This document shows positions 31,886 to 41,164 of a stretch of DNA of 64,000 bases, piece after piece. Positions within the stretch are counted from its first letter, which is position 1, and each line of letters starts with the position of its first letter. The notes beneath the pieces were generated by a model. That model did not search any database, had not been told where the DNA came from, and saw only the letters and a list, made by a program, of their open reading frames with translations. This DNA is from an uncultured Hyphomonas sp. (GTDB lineage Bacteria > Pseudomonadota > Alphaproteobacteria > Caulobacterales > Hyphomonadaceae), in NCBI RefSeq assembly GCF_963675305.1, contig NZ_OY776147.1, forward strand, positions 3,038,001 through 3,102,000. The letters run 5' to 3'. The translations under genes were made by a program, and so were the position numbers.

Positions 31886-32989
31886 ATGATTGGTCAAAAT
31901 ACGCAGCTTATCGGCGAGGCCCCAAGCTGGCTCAGCGCGCAGGAGCATGTTTCCCGTGTTGCCACGCTGGAGCGGCCGATCCTGGTGATCGGCGAACGCG
32001 GCACCGGCAAAGAGCTGATCGGCGAGCGCCTGCACTTCCTGTCGAAGCGCTGGGAAGGCCCGTTCGTGAAGGTGAATTGCGCCGCCTTGTCGGAAACGCT
32101 GCTCGACAGCGAACTGTTCGGCCATGAGCGCGGCGCCTTCACCGGCGCGACCGAGCAACGCAAGGGCCGGTTCGAACTGGCAGACGGCGGCACGATCTTT
32201 CTCGACGAAATCGCTACCGCCTCCCAGCAGGTGCAGGAGAAACTGCTGCGGGTGGTGGAATATGGAGAGTTCCAGCGCCTCGGCGGCTCGCGCGTGCTGA
32301 ACACGAATGTCCGCATTGTCGCCGCGACCAATGCGGACCTGCCGGCCATGGCGGAGGCGGGCGAGTTCCGATCAGACCTGCTCGACCGGCTGGCCTTCGA
32401 TGTGATCACCCTGCCGCCGCTGCGCGCCCGAAAGGGGGACGCAACCTTGCTGGCCGATCACTTTGCCCGGCGCATGGCCATCGAGATGGGAGAAGACTTT
32501 CCGGGCTTCGCGCCCTCTGCCATCGCCGCCATCGAAGCGCATGACTGGCCGGGCAATGTGCGGGAGCTTCGTAACTTCGCTCAACGGCTTGCCCACCGTT
32601 CCATGGTCATGACACCAGGAGAGCCGGTTGTGTTCGACCCGGCTGCGCTGGACCCGTTCGACTCTCCCTGGCGGCCGACATCATCGCCCGGCAAACCCTC
32701 CCCTGCCCGTCCGGCCCCGCCCGCCCCGCTGCAAGCCGACCCCGGACGCATCGATCCATCTGTCACGGCCGATTTCCAGGCCCAGGTCGCGGCATTCGAA
32801 ATGCGCCTGATCGACGAGGCGCTCAGCTGGGCCAAAGGCCATCAGGGACAAGCCGCAGACGCGCTGGGCCTGACCTATCATCAATTCCGCGGGCTGCTGA
32901 AAAAGCATGATTACGGCAAGAACCCGGGAAAGCCGAAAGAGGAAGACACCGGCGCGCCCCTGAACGGCGGCCCGCGCCCTGCCATGTGA
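31886..32989 (+). CDS. pspF: Sigma-54-dependent activator PspF
   Basis: The start at 31886 (MIGQNTQLIGEAPSWL) fits the family. A TTG at 31835 would lengthen the N-terminus. The protein has no receiver domain, as in PspF. The AAA+ core includes Walker A GERGTGKE, the sigma-54-contacting loop GAFTGA in ERGAFTGATEQRKGRFE, Walker B GGTIFLDEI and the R-finger region. A Pro-rich linker leads to a Fis-type helix-turn-helix at the C-terminus (HQGQAADALGLTYHQFRGLL). 367 residues. It faces the psp operon, whose promoter is a sigma-54 type. PspA is expected to hold it inactive. Confidence 0.93.
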   Translation: MIGQNTQLIGEAPSWLSAQEHVSRVATLERPILVIGERGTGKELIGERLHFLSKRWEGPFVKVNCAALSETLLDSELFGHERGAFTGATEQRKGRFELADGGTIFLDEIATASQQVQEKLLRVVEYGEFQRLGGSRVLNTNVRIVAATNADLPAMAEAGEFRSDLLDRLAFDVITLPPLRARKGDATLLADHFARRMAIEMGEDFPGFAPSAIAAIEAHDWPGNVRELRNFAQRLAHRSMVMTPGEPVVFDPAALDPFDSPWRPTSSPGKPSPARPAPPAPLQADPGRIDPSVTADFQAQVAAFEMRLIDEALSWAKGHQGQAADALGLTYHQFRGLLKKHDYGKNPGKPKEEDTGAPLNGGPRPAM

Positions 32990-32990
32990 C

Positions 32991-33350
32991 TCAGTATCCG
33001 CAGAGGGTTTTCATCTGGCCGATCAGGTTTGCGTAATCGATCGGCTTGGTCAGGACGGTGTGGTTCGCAAACCGCTCATCCTGATGGTAGGTGTCATTGC
33101 CCGACAGGAAGATGAAGGGCGTTCCCTCCGTCTGAAGACGTTCCGCAATCGGCGTGGATGTATCGCCCCGCAGGTTCATGTCCAGAATGGCCGCCCCGAC
33201 CGGCTGCGCATCCAAAATGGCCAGAGCCTCCTCGACGCTGCCGACCGGGTTGAGGACCGCATAACCAGCCTCCTGCAACCTCATCTGCACGTCTATCGCG
33301 ATGAGGAATTCATCCTCAACCAATAGAATGGGACGCTTCTCGGAACTCAT
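32991..33350 (-). CDS. Single-domain response regulator
   Basis: The 119-residue CheY-like receiver has the acidic pocket E12/D13 (LLVEDE), the phosphorylated Asp57 in GAAILDMNL, a Ser/Thr position in FIFLSGND and the conserved Lys102 in LTKPID. There is no output domain. Its ATG overlaps the stop of the upstream HWE kinase gene (ATGA), so it is the cognate partner. In alphaproteobacteria such HWE-kinase-coupled receivers often act as phosphate sinks or connect to the general stress pathway. The output is unknown here. Confidence 0.92.
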   Translation of the reverse strand: MSSEKRPILLVEDEFLIAIDVQMRLQEAGYAVLNPVGSVEEALAILDAQPVGAAILDMNLRGDTSTPIAERLQTEGTPFIFLSGNDTYHQDERFANHTVLTKPIDYANLIGQMKTLCGY

Positions 33351-36300
33351 CTTGCACCTTTCTTGCGGAACCTGAATTGGGCCCAGAAGCCTTCCGGGCG
33401 GTATTCTATCTGGACCTTTCCGTCCAGCGTATGAGCCAGGCTTTGCTCAATCAGCACACTCCCGAATCCACGGCGCGTTGGCGGCGTCACCGGCGGCCCC
33501 CCTGTTTCGACCCAGGTGAAGATCGCCTGGTTCTGCTCCGGGTCGCCCCCCCGCTTCCAGGTCACCTCAAGATGCCCCCGCTCTGTCGACAGAGCCCCGT
33601 ACTTGGAAGCATTGGTCGCCAGCTCATGCAGGATGAGCCCGAACGTATGAGCCGCTTCCGGGCCGAGGACGAGCGGCGGGCCGGACATCGACACCTGCCG
33701 GTCCAGCCCCCCGGGCGCGTAAGGCAGCACCTGGTCGCGCACCAATTGGGAAATGTCGGCATTGCTGCGGGTCGTATCGATCAGCAGGTCATGGCATTTT
33801 GAAATCGCCATGAGGCGGCCGACAAAGGTTTCCCGGAAGGACTCAAGATCTGATGCCTCCCGCAATGTGTGCGATGCGATGGTCTGAACCGTTGCAAGCG
33901 AGTTCTTCACCCGGTGGCTGAGTTCGTTGACCAGCATTTCACGATGCTGCTCTGCCTTCTTGCGGTCGGATATATCAAAGCCGGATGCCACAACATTGAT
34001 CACCGCCCCACTCTCGTCCACAACGGGCGCCAGCAGGTTTGCAACAGCAATCCGTTCGTCCCCGGACGTTCGGACCGTTGTATCATGACGGACCCGCTCT
34101 CCCTGTGCGGCCCGCAGAACACAACGACGCAGCTCTTCGCGGGCATCGGAATCATGGGACCACCAATAGGTCTCCCAGAAATGTTTCCCCACAACGTCGG
34201 ACGCCTTGAGCTTTGCCAACGCCAGCGCGGACTCATTCACCTCCACAACGACGCCATCCGGTGTCATCAGGGTCACGAAGGAGATCAGGTTGTTCAGAAT
34301 GGCCCGGGCACGCTCTTCCTGCTCCCGCAGTTTCTTCTCGGCCCGCTTCTCCTTGGAAATGTCCGAATAATACATTGCGAAGCCATCATCGACCTGCGCA
34401 GCCGTAACGCTGTTCCAGATCCCGCGGCCAGACCCTGTCGGATAGAAGATCTCCCCCTGCCAGGGCTCACCGTTTTGCGCAACATCGACGAACCGGTCAA
34501 ACACCCCCAAATCCGGCAGGAGCGGCGCCTCCCTCAGCAGGGTCGTTTCACGCAGACGATCCGCGTCCAGGCGGGACATACGCTGCGCCGCCGGGTTGGC
34601 GTAGACGATCCTGAAATCGGTGATTTCCTCATCGGCCCCGCGCACGCTCTTGAAAATGATGAAACCGTCAGGTGTGGTCTGGTGGAAGGCCCGGAGACGG
34701 GCCTCGCTTTCCCTCAGCCGCAACTCGGATTTCTTGCGCTCGGTGATGTCGGAGAATGTTACCGCAAAACCGGTTTCGATCCTCACCGCAGCGATACGAA
34801 GCCACCCCCTTTTTTCCGGGACCGGTAACGGCACTTCCATTTCGATTGGCTCATCCGTTTCGGCCATGCGTATGCTGGCCTCAAACAGGGGGTGCCCGGG
34901 AGTGATACTGGTGTCTTTCAGCAGCGTCTGCCCCACCATCACTTCGGCGGGCCTGCCAACAATTTTTTCAGCCGCCGGATTTGCATATTCGCAGACGAAG
35001 TCCGCAACACCGCCCTGTTCATCGAACACTGTCCGGAACATCAGGAACCCATCGGGCGTGGTCTGCTGGGCGGCCCGGAAGCGCTCCTCGCTGCGCCTCA
35101 GCTCAAGCTCTGCGCGTTTTGAATCGCTGATGTCGGTGAAGGAGACGGCAAATCCGTCATCCACCCGCACCGCCGAATAGCGGAACCACATAAATGTCCC
35201 ATTGGTGAGCGGAAACTCCAGCTCCCCCTGGATCGTCCCCCCCGTTTCCACCACATTGCAATAGGCATCGAAGAGTCCGATGTCCCGGTTACCGGGATTC
35301 CTCCGCAACATTCGGTAACCGGGCATGTCTGCCGGATCGATCATCAGCATTCTGGCAGAGGCGGGGTTTCCGTATTCGCAGATGAAATCCTCGATCTCGC
35401 CCAAAGAATTCCGTACACTGCGGAACACCATAAAGCCATCCGGGATGGTTTTCTGGATCGCCTGGAACCGCGTATTGCTGGCGTCCAGATCCTGCCGCAT
35501 CTGCTTCTTCTCGGTGATGTCGTCGATCACCGAAATCATGTACTCAATTTCGCCCTCTCGATTGTGGGCACAGGACACTGACAGGTTCGCCCAAACGACA
35601 CTACCATCCTTGTGGATATAGCGCTTCTCGATGTGCATCGATTTGCGCTGACCTGCGAACATCTCTTTCATCAGGTCGACGCCCTTCTGAAGATCATCCG
35701 GATGCGTCAGGGACTGGAAATCACATTCCTTCAATTCCTCTTCGGAATAGCCGAGAATCTCGCAAACCTTCCGGTTTGCTCGCAGCCATCTTCCGTCCGG
35801 AGCAACCTGTGCCATGCCGACAGCTGCGTCCTCAAATATCGCACGGAAGCGTTCCTCGCTCCGGTGCAGGGCATCATCCTTTTGTTTTTCCTGCGTGATG
35901 TCTTCGATCACCGAGATAAAATAGTCGACGTCTCCACTCTTCGAGCGGGCGCACCCGACCGTCAGCTTGACCCAGACAAGCGCCCCGTCCTTCCGGAAAT
36001 AGCGCTTTTCCATGGAATAAGAGTCGCGCTTGCCGGCGATCGTCTCTTCCAGAAGGGACAGGTCGATATGCAGATCGTCCGGATGGGTAATGTCCTGGAA
36101 GGTCAGCTGCATCAGCTCGTCGGCCGTGTATCCGGTGATGTCGCAGGCCTTCTGGTTCACCTGCTGCCAGGACCCGTCCGTACCGACAATCGCCATCCCG
36201 ACCGCCGCATTCTGAAACGTGGCCCGGAAACGCTGCTCGCTTTCCGTGAGCGCCTGCGACGCAATGTGTTTTTCTGTGGTGTCGCTGACAATGGCGACAA

Positions 36301-36679
36301 AATAATCGAACTCGCCGTCAGGATTTCTGGCGCATCCGATCGTCATGATGGCCCAGACGATGCTCCCATCCCGACGAACGAACTCCTTGTTGATCTGCAG
36401 GGACCGCCGCCGGCCTGAGCGAAGCTCCTGATAGAGCCCTTCATGCAGCTCTGCGTCATCTTCATGGGGCAGGCTGTCGAATGGCAAACCGGTCAGCTCA
36501 TCCGGCCTGCATCCGAGCATGTCCGCAAATTCCGGATTGCACCGCAGAACGAGTCCATCGCCATCAAGATGGACGATTCCAACCGCGCCATGGGCCGGCG
36601 GGCTGTCCCCTCCCTGCCGCTCCGGCGGAGAGGTCGGGGCATTCTCAATCCTGTCAGTGGCAGACCTGGTCATCGCCAT
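33347..36679 (-). CDS. Multi-PAS HWE-family sensor histidine kinase
   Basis: The 1110-residue cytoplasmic kinase contains seven PAS domains in series, approximately 28-135, 145-270, 271-395, 396-520, 521-645, 646-770 and 771-905. PAS 1-3 share a tail of the form RxDGSxVW...GC/SCA and PAS 4-6 share TTPDGF...VRxxDDGFA...DIS, so both groups grew by duplication. The phospho-accepting His922 is in NELSHRVKNSLATVQ. The HWE marks are HELATNASKYGAL (about 1018-1030) and TWVETGGPPV. No membrane segment is present, so it senses a cytoplasmic or redox/light signal. Start at 36679 has AAGGGG. It overlaps the response regulator gene by 4 bp. Confidence 0.92.
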   Translation of the reverse strand: MAMTRSATDRIENAPTSPPERQGGDSPPAHGAVGIVHLDGDGLVLRCNPEFADMLGCRPDELTGLPFDSLPHEDDAELHEGLYQELRSGRRRSLQINKEFVRRDGSIVWAIMTIGCARNPDGEFDYFVAIVSDTTEKHIASQALTESEQRFRATFQNAAVGMAIVGTDGSWQQVNQKACDITGYTADELMQLTFQDITHPDDLHIDLSLLEETIAGKRDSYSMEKRYFRKDGALVWVKLTVGCARSKSGDVDYFISVIEDITQEKQKDDALHRSEERFRAIFEDAAVGMAQVAPDGRWLRANRKVCEILGYSEEELKECDFQSLTHPDDLQKGVDLMKEMFAGQRKSMHIEKRYIHKDGSVVWANLSVSCAHNREGEIEYMISVIDDITEKKQMRQDLDASNTRFQAIQKTIPDGFMVFRSVRNSLGEIEDFICEYGNPASARMLMIDPADMPGYRMLRRNPGNRDIGLFDAYCNVVETGGTIQGELEFPLTNGTFMWFRYSAVRVDDGFAVSFTDISDSKRAELELRRSEERFRAAQQTTPDGFLMFRTVFDEQGGVADFVCEYANPAAEKIVGRPAEVMVGQTLLKDTSITPGHPLFEASIRMAETDEPIEMEVPLPVPEKRGWLRIAAVRIETGFAVTFSDITERKKSELRLRESEARLRAFHQTTPDGFIIFKSVRGADEEITDFRIVYANPAAQRMSRLDADRLRETTLLREAPLLPDLGVFDRFVDVAQNGEPWQGEIFYPTGSGRGIWNSVTAAQVDDGFAMYYSDISKEKRAEKKLREQEERARAILNNLISFVTLMTPDGVVVEVNESALALAKLKASDVVGKHFWETYWWSHDSDAREELRRCVLRAAQGERVRHDTTVRTSGDERIAVANLLAPVVDESGAVINVVASGFDISDRKKAEQHREMLVNELSHRVKNSLATVQTIASHTLREASDLESFRETFVGRLMAISKCHDLLIDTTRSNADISQLVRDQVLPYAPGGLDRQVSMSGPPLVLGPEAAHTFGLILHELATNASKYGALSTERGHLEVTWKRGGDPEQNQAIFTWVETGGPPVTPPTRRGFGSVLIEQSLAHTLDGKVQIEYRPEGFWAQFRFRKKGAR

Positions 36680-36970
36680 TACGCCCCTTCAAATGCCCTT
36701 TGGCCCGGTGTGGGATTGGCGCCCCCGGATCGCCCCGGCCAAATCACCCGCATTCCATTGATCCGCAGATATTTGACGGGATGGTGAAATGTCCCGGCGC
36801 ACCTGTCAAATAGGGAAAAACGGTGTTTTCCACGAACCTCAGAGGCGAATGGAGGGAATGTAACGCCGCACCCTCTTTTGCCGGCCCAAGTCTCGCCCAT
36901 CTCTTCAGTAGGAGTCGCGTCATGCGATATTCTGGGCCATAATGGCCAGCTAAAAAGAAGGAGACCGCTC
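36680..36970. other. Intergenic region before hpf
   Basis: This 291-bp region separates the kinase gene (leftward) from hpf (rightward), so it should hold the promoters of both. No open frame with a ribosome-binding site is seen. I could not assign a convincing sigma-70 or sigma-54 promoter by eye. Confidence 0.5.
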
Positions 36971-37564
36971 GTGCAGATTCAAATTACTGGCAAGCATATG
37001 GACCTCGGTGACGCTCTTCGGGGCCGGATCGAAACGGGACTGGAAGCGGCGGTCAGTAAGTATTTCAATCGAACCGGCGATGCGCGCGTATTCGTGTCCC
37101 AGCAGGGGCCGTTCGTGGAAGTCGACTGCAACGTCCACCTGCCGTCGGGCATTATCCTGCAATCGACCGGCAAGGCCGGCGACCCCTACGCCGCCCTGGA
37201 AGACAGCCTGGACAAGATGGAAAAGCGTGTGCGCCGCTACAAGCGCCGCCTGAAGGACCATCATGCCGGCAATACCATCATGCCCATCGAACCGGCTGCA
37301 GAATCCGTTATTCAGGTAAATGGATACGACACGGAAACCGACGAAGAGCTTCCGGAGGCCACGGACGACACCCCGCTGACGGTGGCTGAAACGGCTGTCC
37401 ACATCCGCACGATGAGCGTTTCTGAGGCAGTCATGCAGCTGGAACTGCAGGAAGTTCCGGCACTCATGTTCAGAAATGCTGGCCATGGGCGCCTGAATAT
37501 GGTGTACCGCCGACCGGACGGGCACATTGGTTGGGTGGATCCAGCAGACGCCTCCAGAAACTGA
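36971..37564 (+). CDS. hpf: Long-form ribosome hibernation promoting factor
   Basis: The start is GTG at 36971, with AAGGAG 7 nt upstream. The 197-residue protein has the N-terminal S30AE/YfiA-like domain (VQIQITGKHMDLGDALRGRI, ALEDSLDKMEKRVRRYKRRLKDHH) and the C-terminal domain (VAETAVHIRTMSVSEAVMQLE...RNAGHGRLNMVYRRPDGHIGWVDP), making it the long HPF that dimerises ribosomes to 100S particles. The usual alphaproteobacterial neighbour upstream is rpoN. Here hpf-ptsN is detached and lies about 28 kb away. ptsN follows 24 bp downstream, in a likely operon ended by the terminator at 38083-38111. Confidence 0.94.
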   Translation: MQIQITGKHMDLGDALRGRIETGLEAAVSKYFNRTGDARVFVSQQGPFVEVDCNVHLPSGIILQSTGKAGDPYAALEDSLDKMEKRVRRYKRRLKDHHAGNTIMPIEPAAESVIQVNGYDTETDEELPEATDDTPLTVAETAVHIRTMSVSEAVMQLELQEVPALMFRNAGHGRLNMVYRRPDGHIGWVDPADASRN

Positions 37565-37587
37565 GGCGGCCAACGGAAGCGAGTTAC

Positions 37588-38058
37588 ATGGCGACCGATT
37601 TGAGTTCCCTGCTTGAAGGCGGGGTTATCCTGCCGTCGTTTGACGCGACGAGCCGCAAACAGGCGATACACGCTCTGGCAGAAGCCCTTGCGCAGGCAAA
37701 GGGCCTCAATGCACGCCAGATCGAAGATGCCGTGATGGAACGCGAGCGCCTCGGCTCGACCGGTGTCGGCGAAGGCGTGGCCATCCCGCACGCACGGATC
37801 GACGGGCTTGAAAAGCCGGTTGGCGGCCTGTTGCGTCTCGACGAAGGCGTCGATTTCGAAGCCATCGATGAGCGTCCGTGCGACCTGATCTTCATGTTGC
37901 TGGCGCCGAAAACCGCCGGCGCAGACCATCTTCGCGCGCTGGCGCAGGTGTCTCGCGTGTTCCGCCAGAGTGCGGTGCGCGACAGCCTGCGCGCAGCCCA
38001 TAGCGAAGAGGACATCCGCGCCGTGGTCTGCCGGGAGACTGCCGAACCGTCGGTCTGA
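37588..38058 (+). CDS. ptsN: Nitrogen-regulatory PTS protein EIIA(Ntr)
   Basis: The start at 37588 (MATDLSSLLEGGVILPSFDATSRK) follows GGAAGCGAG, and the product has 156 residues. The phosphorylated His68 lies in GVGEGVAIPHARIDG, the family signature. EIIA(Ntr) receives phosphate from EI(Ntr) (PtsP) and NPr. It controls potassium transport and links nitrogen status to stress and sigma-54 functions. PtsP and NPr genes are not in this window. Coupled with hpf. Confidence 0.95.
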   Translation: MATDLSSLLEGGVILPSFDATSRKQAIHALAEALAQAKGLNARQIEDAVMERERLGSTGVGEGVAIPHARIDGLEKPVGGLLRLDEGVDFEAIDERPCDLIFMLLAPKTAGADHLRALAQVSRVFRQSAVRDSLRAAHSEEDIRAVVCRETAEPSV

Positions 38059-38082
38059 CCCGGCCGACACGCCCAGATACAG

Positions 38083-38111
38083 AACCCGCCGGGCCATCCG
38101 GCGGGTTTTTT
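38083..38111 (+). terminator. Intrinsic terminator after ptsN
   Basis: AACCCGCCGG and CCGGCGGGTT form a 10-bp stem with a 5-base loop, followed by TTTTTT on the plus strand. It ends the hpf-ptsN transcript. Confidence 0.9.
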
Positions 38112-38236
38112 CATGGCGCCGTATTTCCCCCGGACCGGGTCGACTGTTGAGGAAATCTGAAGCGTTCTTCTGCCACATTGCAATCTGGCCGTGCGATAGT
38201 CATTTGCCGCTGAGTGTTACTGATAAGGGGTCTGCC

Positions 38237-39058
38237 ATGTCCGCTGACGCGACCGGAGCCGCCACTGGGGCCGCTCGAGTCAATCCGAATGCGCCGACGG
38301 AAGAAACCGTCCTGGCGGTCGAGCACTATACCGATCGCCTGTTCCGCTTCCGCATTACCCGCCCGCGCAGCTTCCGTTTCCGCTCCGGCGAGTTCGTGAT
38401 GATCGGCCTGCCCAAGGAAGACGGCCGGCCGCTGCTGCGCGCCTATTCGGTCGCCTCTCCGGCCTGGGACGAGGAACTGGAGTTCTACTCCATCAAGGTG
38501 CCCGATGGCCCGCTGACCTCCCGCCTCTGCCACATCCAGCCGGGCGACAAGGTCCTGCTGGGCAAAAAGCCAACCGGTACGCTCGTGCTGGACGCCCTTT
38601 TGCCGGGAAAACGGCTCTACATGTTCTCGACCGGAACGGGCTTTGCCCCCTTCGCCAGCCTGGTGCGCGACCCGGAAACCTATGAGCGTTATGACGAGGT
38701 CATCGTCACTCATACGTGCCGGGAAGTGGCAGAACTGACTTATTCGCGGAATCTGGTGGCCGATTTGGTTAACGACCCTCTCGTAGGGGAAATGGTCGAA
38801 GGAAAGCTCCGGCTTTACACATCCTGCACGCGAGAGCCGCATGACCATCAGGGCCGGATCACCGACCTCATCGAATCCGGAAAACTCTTTGAAGATCTGG
38901 GTGTTAGCCCGCTCGACCCGGCAACCGACCGGGGCATGATCTGTGGTTCGATGGAAATGATCCAGGACACCAAAGCCCTGATGATCAAGGCCGGTCTGAC
39001 CGAGGGATCCAACGCCTCACCCGCTGAATTTGTTATAGAAAAGGCATTTGCGGGCTAG
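38237..39058 (+). CDS. fpr: Ferredoxin-NADP(+) reductase
   Basis: The 273-residue FAD protein follows AAGGGG. The FAD-binding motif RAYS is in LLRAYSVASPAW. The NADP site has FSTGTGFAPFASLVRD and CGSMEMIQDTK close to the C-terminus, which ends FVIEKAF-AG as in the bacterial Fpr subclass. It transfers electrons between NADPH and ferredoxin or flavodoxin for redox enzymes or oxidative stress defence. The gene follows the ptsN terminator and has its own promoter. Confidence 0.93.
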   Translation: MSADATGAATGAARVNPNAPTEETVLAVEHYTDRLFRFRITRPRSFRFRSGEFVMIGLPKEDGRPLLRAYSVASPAWDEELEFYSIKVPDGPLTSRLCHIQPGDKVLLGKKPTGTLVLDALLPGKRLYMFSTGTGFAPFASLVRDPETYERYDEVIVTHTCREVAELTYSRNLVADLVNDPLVGEMVEGKLRLYTSCTREPHDHQGRITDLIESGKLFEDLGVSPLDPATDRGMICGSMEMIQDTKALMIKAGLTEGSNASPAEFVIEKAFAG

Positions 39059-39104
39059 CCTCAGCCGTGGCATCTAGTCAGCCAGTTTAGCTGGGAGGCT
39101 GAAT

Positions 39105-39506
39105 ATGACGCGCAAACTAACCGGCGCCGTCGTAGGTATCGTGCTGGCCATGCTGGTGGTCGCCCTCGTTCAGACGGTGGGCCATTACCTGTTCCCGGAA
39201 CCCGAACTCCCGGCGAATCCGTCTCCGCAACAGCTGCGCGACGCGGTAGCGGCCGCGCCGGTCGGTGCGAAAGCGATGGTCGTTCTGTCCTGGTTCCTGG
39301 GAGCGCTTGTCGGCGTCTGGGCCGCCTTGCGCATCTCGAATGGCGCCCGGCGCTCGGCCCTCGTCGTGGCAGGCGCTGTGCTGCTGCTGACCATCGCCGT
39401 GCTCCTGTCGGTGACCCATCCGACCTGGATGGTGGCGCTCGGCCTGCTGGTCCCGGTTGTGGCGACATTCCTGGCAACCCGGATCGTGCCCTTCGCCGAA
39501 GCCTGA
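39105..39506 (+). CDS. Hypothetical four-helix membrane protein
   Basis: The ATG at 39105 follows GGGAGG. The 133-residue protein has about four transmembrane helices: residues 6-28, 56-76, 84-103 and 107-127. A polar, Pro-rich loop lies after the first helix (FPEPELPANPSPQQLRDAV). I do not recognise a family. Two similar-size membrane proteins of unknown function lie nearby at 41165 and 41925. Confidence 0.75.
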   Translation: MTRKLTGAVVGIVLAMLVVALVQTVGHYLFPEPELPANPSPQQLRDAVAAAPVGAKAMVVLSWFLGALVGVWAALRISNGARRSALVVAGAVLLLTIAVLLSVTHPTWMVALGLLVPVVATFLATRIVPFAEA

Positions 39507-39592
39507 GGGTCCGCGCCCTCCCCTCCGCAAGCTGGCCTCTCGACGCCGCTTAACCATGCCGCTAGATTCCTTCCCGAGTGGGAGGATACGCC

Positions 39593-41083
39593 TTGGCTAA
39601 CCGACTGACATTTCTGCGCCGGGCCTTTCTGGCCTGCGCCTGTCTGCTGTTGCTGCCGGTTGCGGCATTCGCGGACACCCGCCTTGGCCTTGTCATTTCC
39701 CAAACCGACTATGCCGGCGACCTCTCCCGCGTGACCAGCGCCAGCCAGGAAGCCGACGCGATCGCCTCGGCGCTGATCGAGACCGGGTTCGACGTCACCC
39801 GCGCGCACGACCTCAACAAGCGTGATCTCGCCGCGACGCTGAACGCCTTCCGCCGCAAGGTCGACTTGGCCGGGCCGGATGCGGTGGCCTTCGTCTACTA
39901 TACCGGCCATGGCGCCCAGCATCCCGAAAGCGGGGATTCCTACCTGCTTGGCGTCGACGCGGAACTGGTGGCCGCCTCCGACCTCGCCTTTTACGGCCTC
40001 GACATGCAGACCCAGCGCGACGGGTTTGCCGCAACAGGCGCCAAGGCGGTCTTCCTTGTCTTCGATGCCTGCCGGAATGTGCCGGGCTTTTCCGGCTACA
40101 AGGCCGGTGTCAAAGGCCTCTCCCGGGTCGAAGCGCGCCCCGACATGCTGATCGCCTATGCCACCGGTCTCGACGATGTGGCCAAGGAAGGCGTCTATGC
40201 GCCGGTGCTGGCCGAGGAGATCCGCCGGCCGGGCCAGAAGGCCGAAGACGCCTTCGCCGCCGCCCAGCGCCGCGTGGCCGGGCGCACCAATCGCAGCCAG
40301 CTGCCCTGGACGAATAACCTCCTCTACAACGAGTTCTGCTTTTCCGCCTGTGAGAAACCAGCCGTAACGGAGCGGCCCGAGCCCTTCGAACTGGTAATGT
40401 CCGGTTCTGAGCTCGATCAGGCTTTCTTGTCCGCATATGGCGAATTCGGCAAAGCGACCGTGGAAATCAAAGCGGAGGAAGAGTTCGGTGGCCAGATAGA
40501 GACGTTCACGTTCGAGCCCGCCTTCGCCGTCAAGTTCGACGATTACATCGCCCTGGTCTCCAAGGGGACCAACAAAGACGATGCTCACGTCAATGTTGGT
40601 CGTATCAGCGCTCACTACATCAAGGATGGCGAAGTGATCGGAACCTGGCTGGGGCTTGCCTACGGCAATGGTTTCGGCATGCCGCCCGACTATTCACTCC
40701 GCACCGGCCTTCTGAACTACCCGACAATGATGGTGAAATCCGGCTGGATGGGTCAGGGCCAAGTGCTTGCCAGCGAAGATGTCATCGAAATCACACCTGA
40801 CGGACCGGTATTTCGCGCCAGCGTGCCGACCCTGGATGACACGACCGGTGCCGCCTATGAAGAATTGAGACCTTGCGTTCTGGAAGGCACGATCAAACCG
40901 TCCCGATCGGGCGCAGACTCTTTCCTCGTAGATTACAAATTCACCAGCGAGATCAAAGGCACAGACCGTCTGGTTACCTATACACTCGACCCCGCGTCAG
41001 GCGAGTACGTGCCAGATTTCGAGTATGAACAGGAAATCTGCGCGACGCTCATGTTCGATGCGCGCGAAGGTGACGACAACTAA
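39593..41083 (+). CDS. Exported caspase-like (C14) protein
   Basis: The start is TTG at 39593, with GGAGG 7 nt upstream; a GTG at 39578 would precede that site and is less likely. A signal peptide ends AAFAD near residue 27. The p20-type caspase domain spans about 29-250: catalytic dyad His106 in FVYYTGHGAQH and Cys160 in VFLVFDACRNV, the classical C14/metacaspase arrangement. The C-terminal half (about 265-496) is beta-rich, with no family I know. A periplasmic protease cleaving after Arg or Lys is expected by family analogy. It is separate from other defence genes. A CtrA-like half site TTAACCAT lies at about 39550 upstream, unverified. Confidence 0.85.
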   Translation: MANRLTFLRRAFLACACLLLLPVAAFADTRLGLVISQTDYAGDLSRVTSASQEADAIASALIETGFDVTRAHDLNKRDLAATLNAFRRKVDLAGPDAVAFVYYTGHGAQHPESGDSYLLGVDAELVAASDLAFYGLDMQTQRDGFAATGAKAVFLVFDACRNVPGFSGYKAGVKGLSRVEARPDMLIAYATGLDDVAKEGVYAPVLAEEIRRPGQKAEDAFAAAQRRVAGRTNRSQLPWTNNLLYNEFCFSACEKPAVTERPEPFELVMSGSELDQAFLSAYGEFGKATVEIKAEEEFGGQIETFTFEPAFAVKFDDYIALVSKGTNKDDAHVNVGRISAHYIKDGEVIGTWLGLAYGNGFGMPPDYSLRTGLLNYPTMMVKSGWMGQGQVLASEDVIEITPDGPVFRASVPTLDDTTGAAYEELRPCVLEGTIKPSRSGADSFLVDYKFTSEIKGTDRLVTYTLDPASGEYVPDFEYEQEICATLMFDAREGDDN

Positions 41084-41164
41084 ACGCCCAAAAAGGCGGA
41101 ACTGAACAAATTTCATCGATTCCGTTCAGCGGATCGTCACCACGCGCGTGGTACGGCGTTAAGC

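Noticed and set aside
39549..39557. CtrA-like half site TTAACCAT before the caspase-like gene
   Set aside because: A single half site without the partner at the proper spacing; too common to claim regulation.
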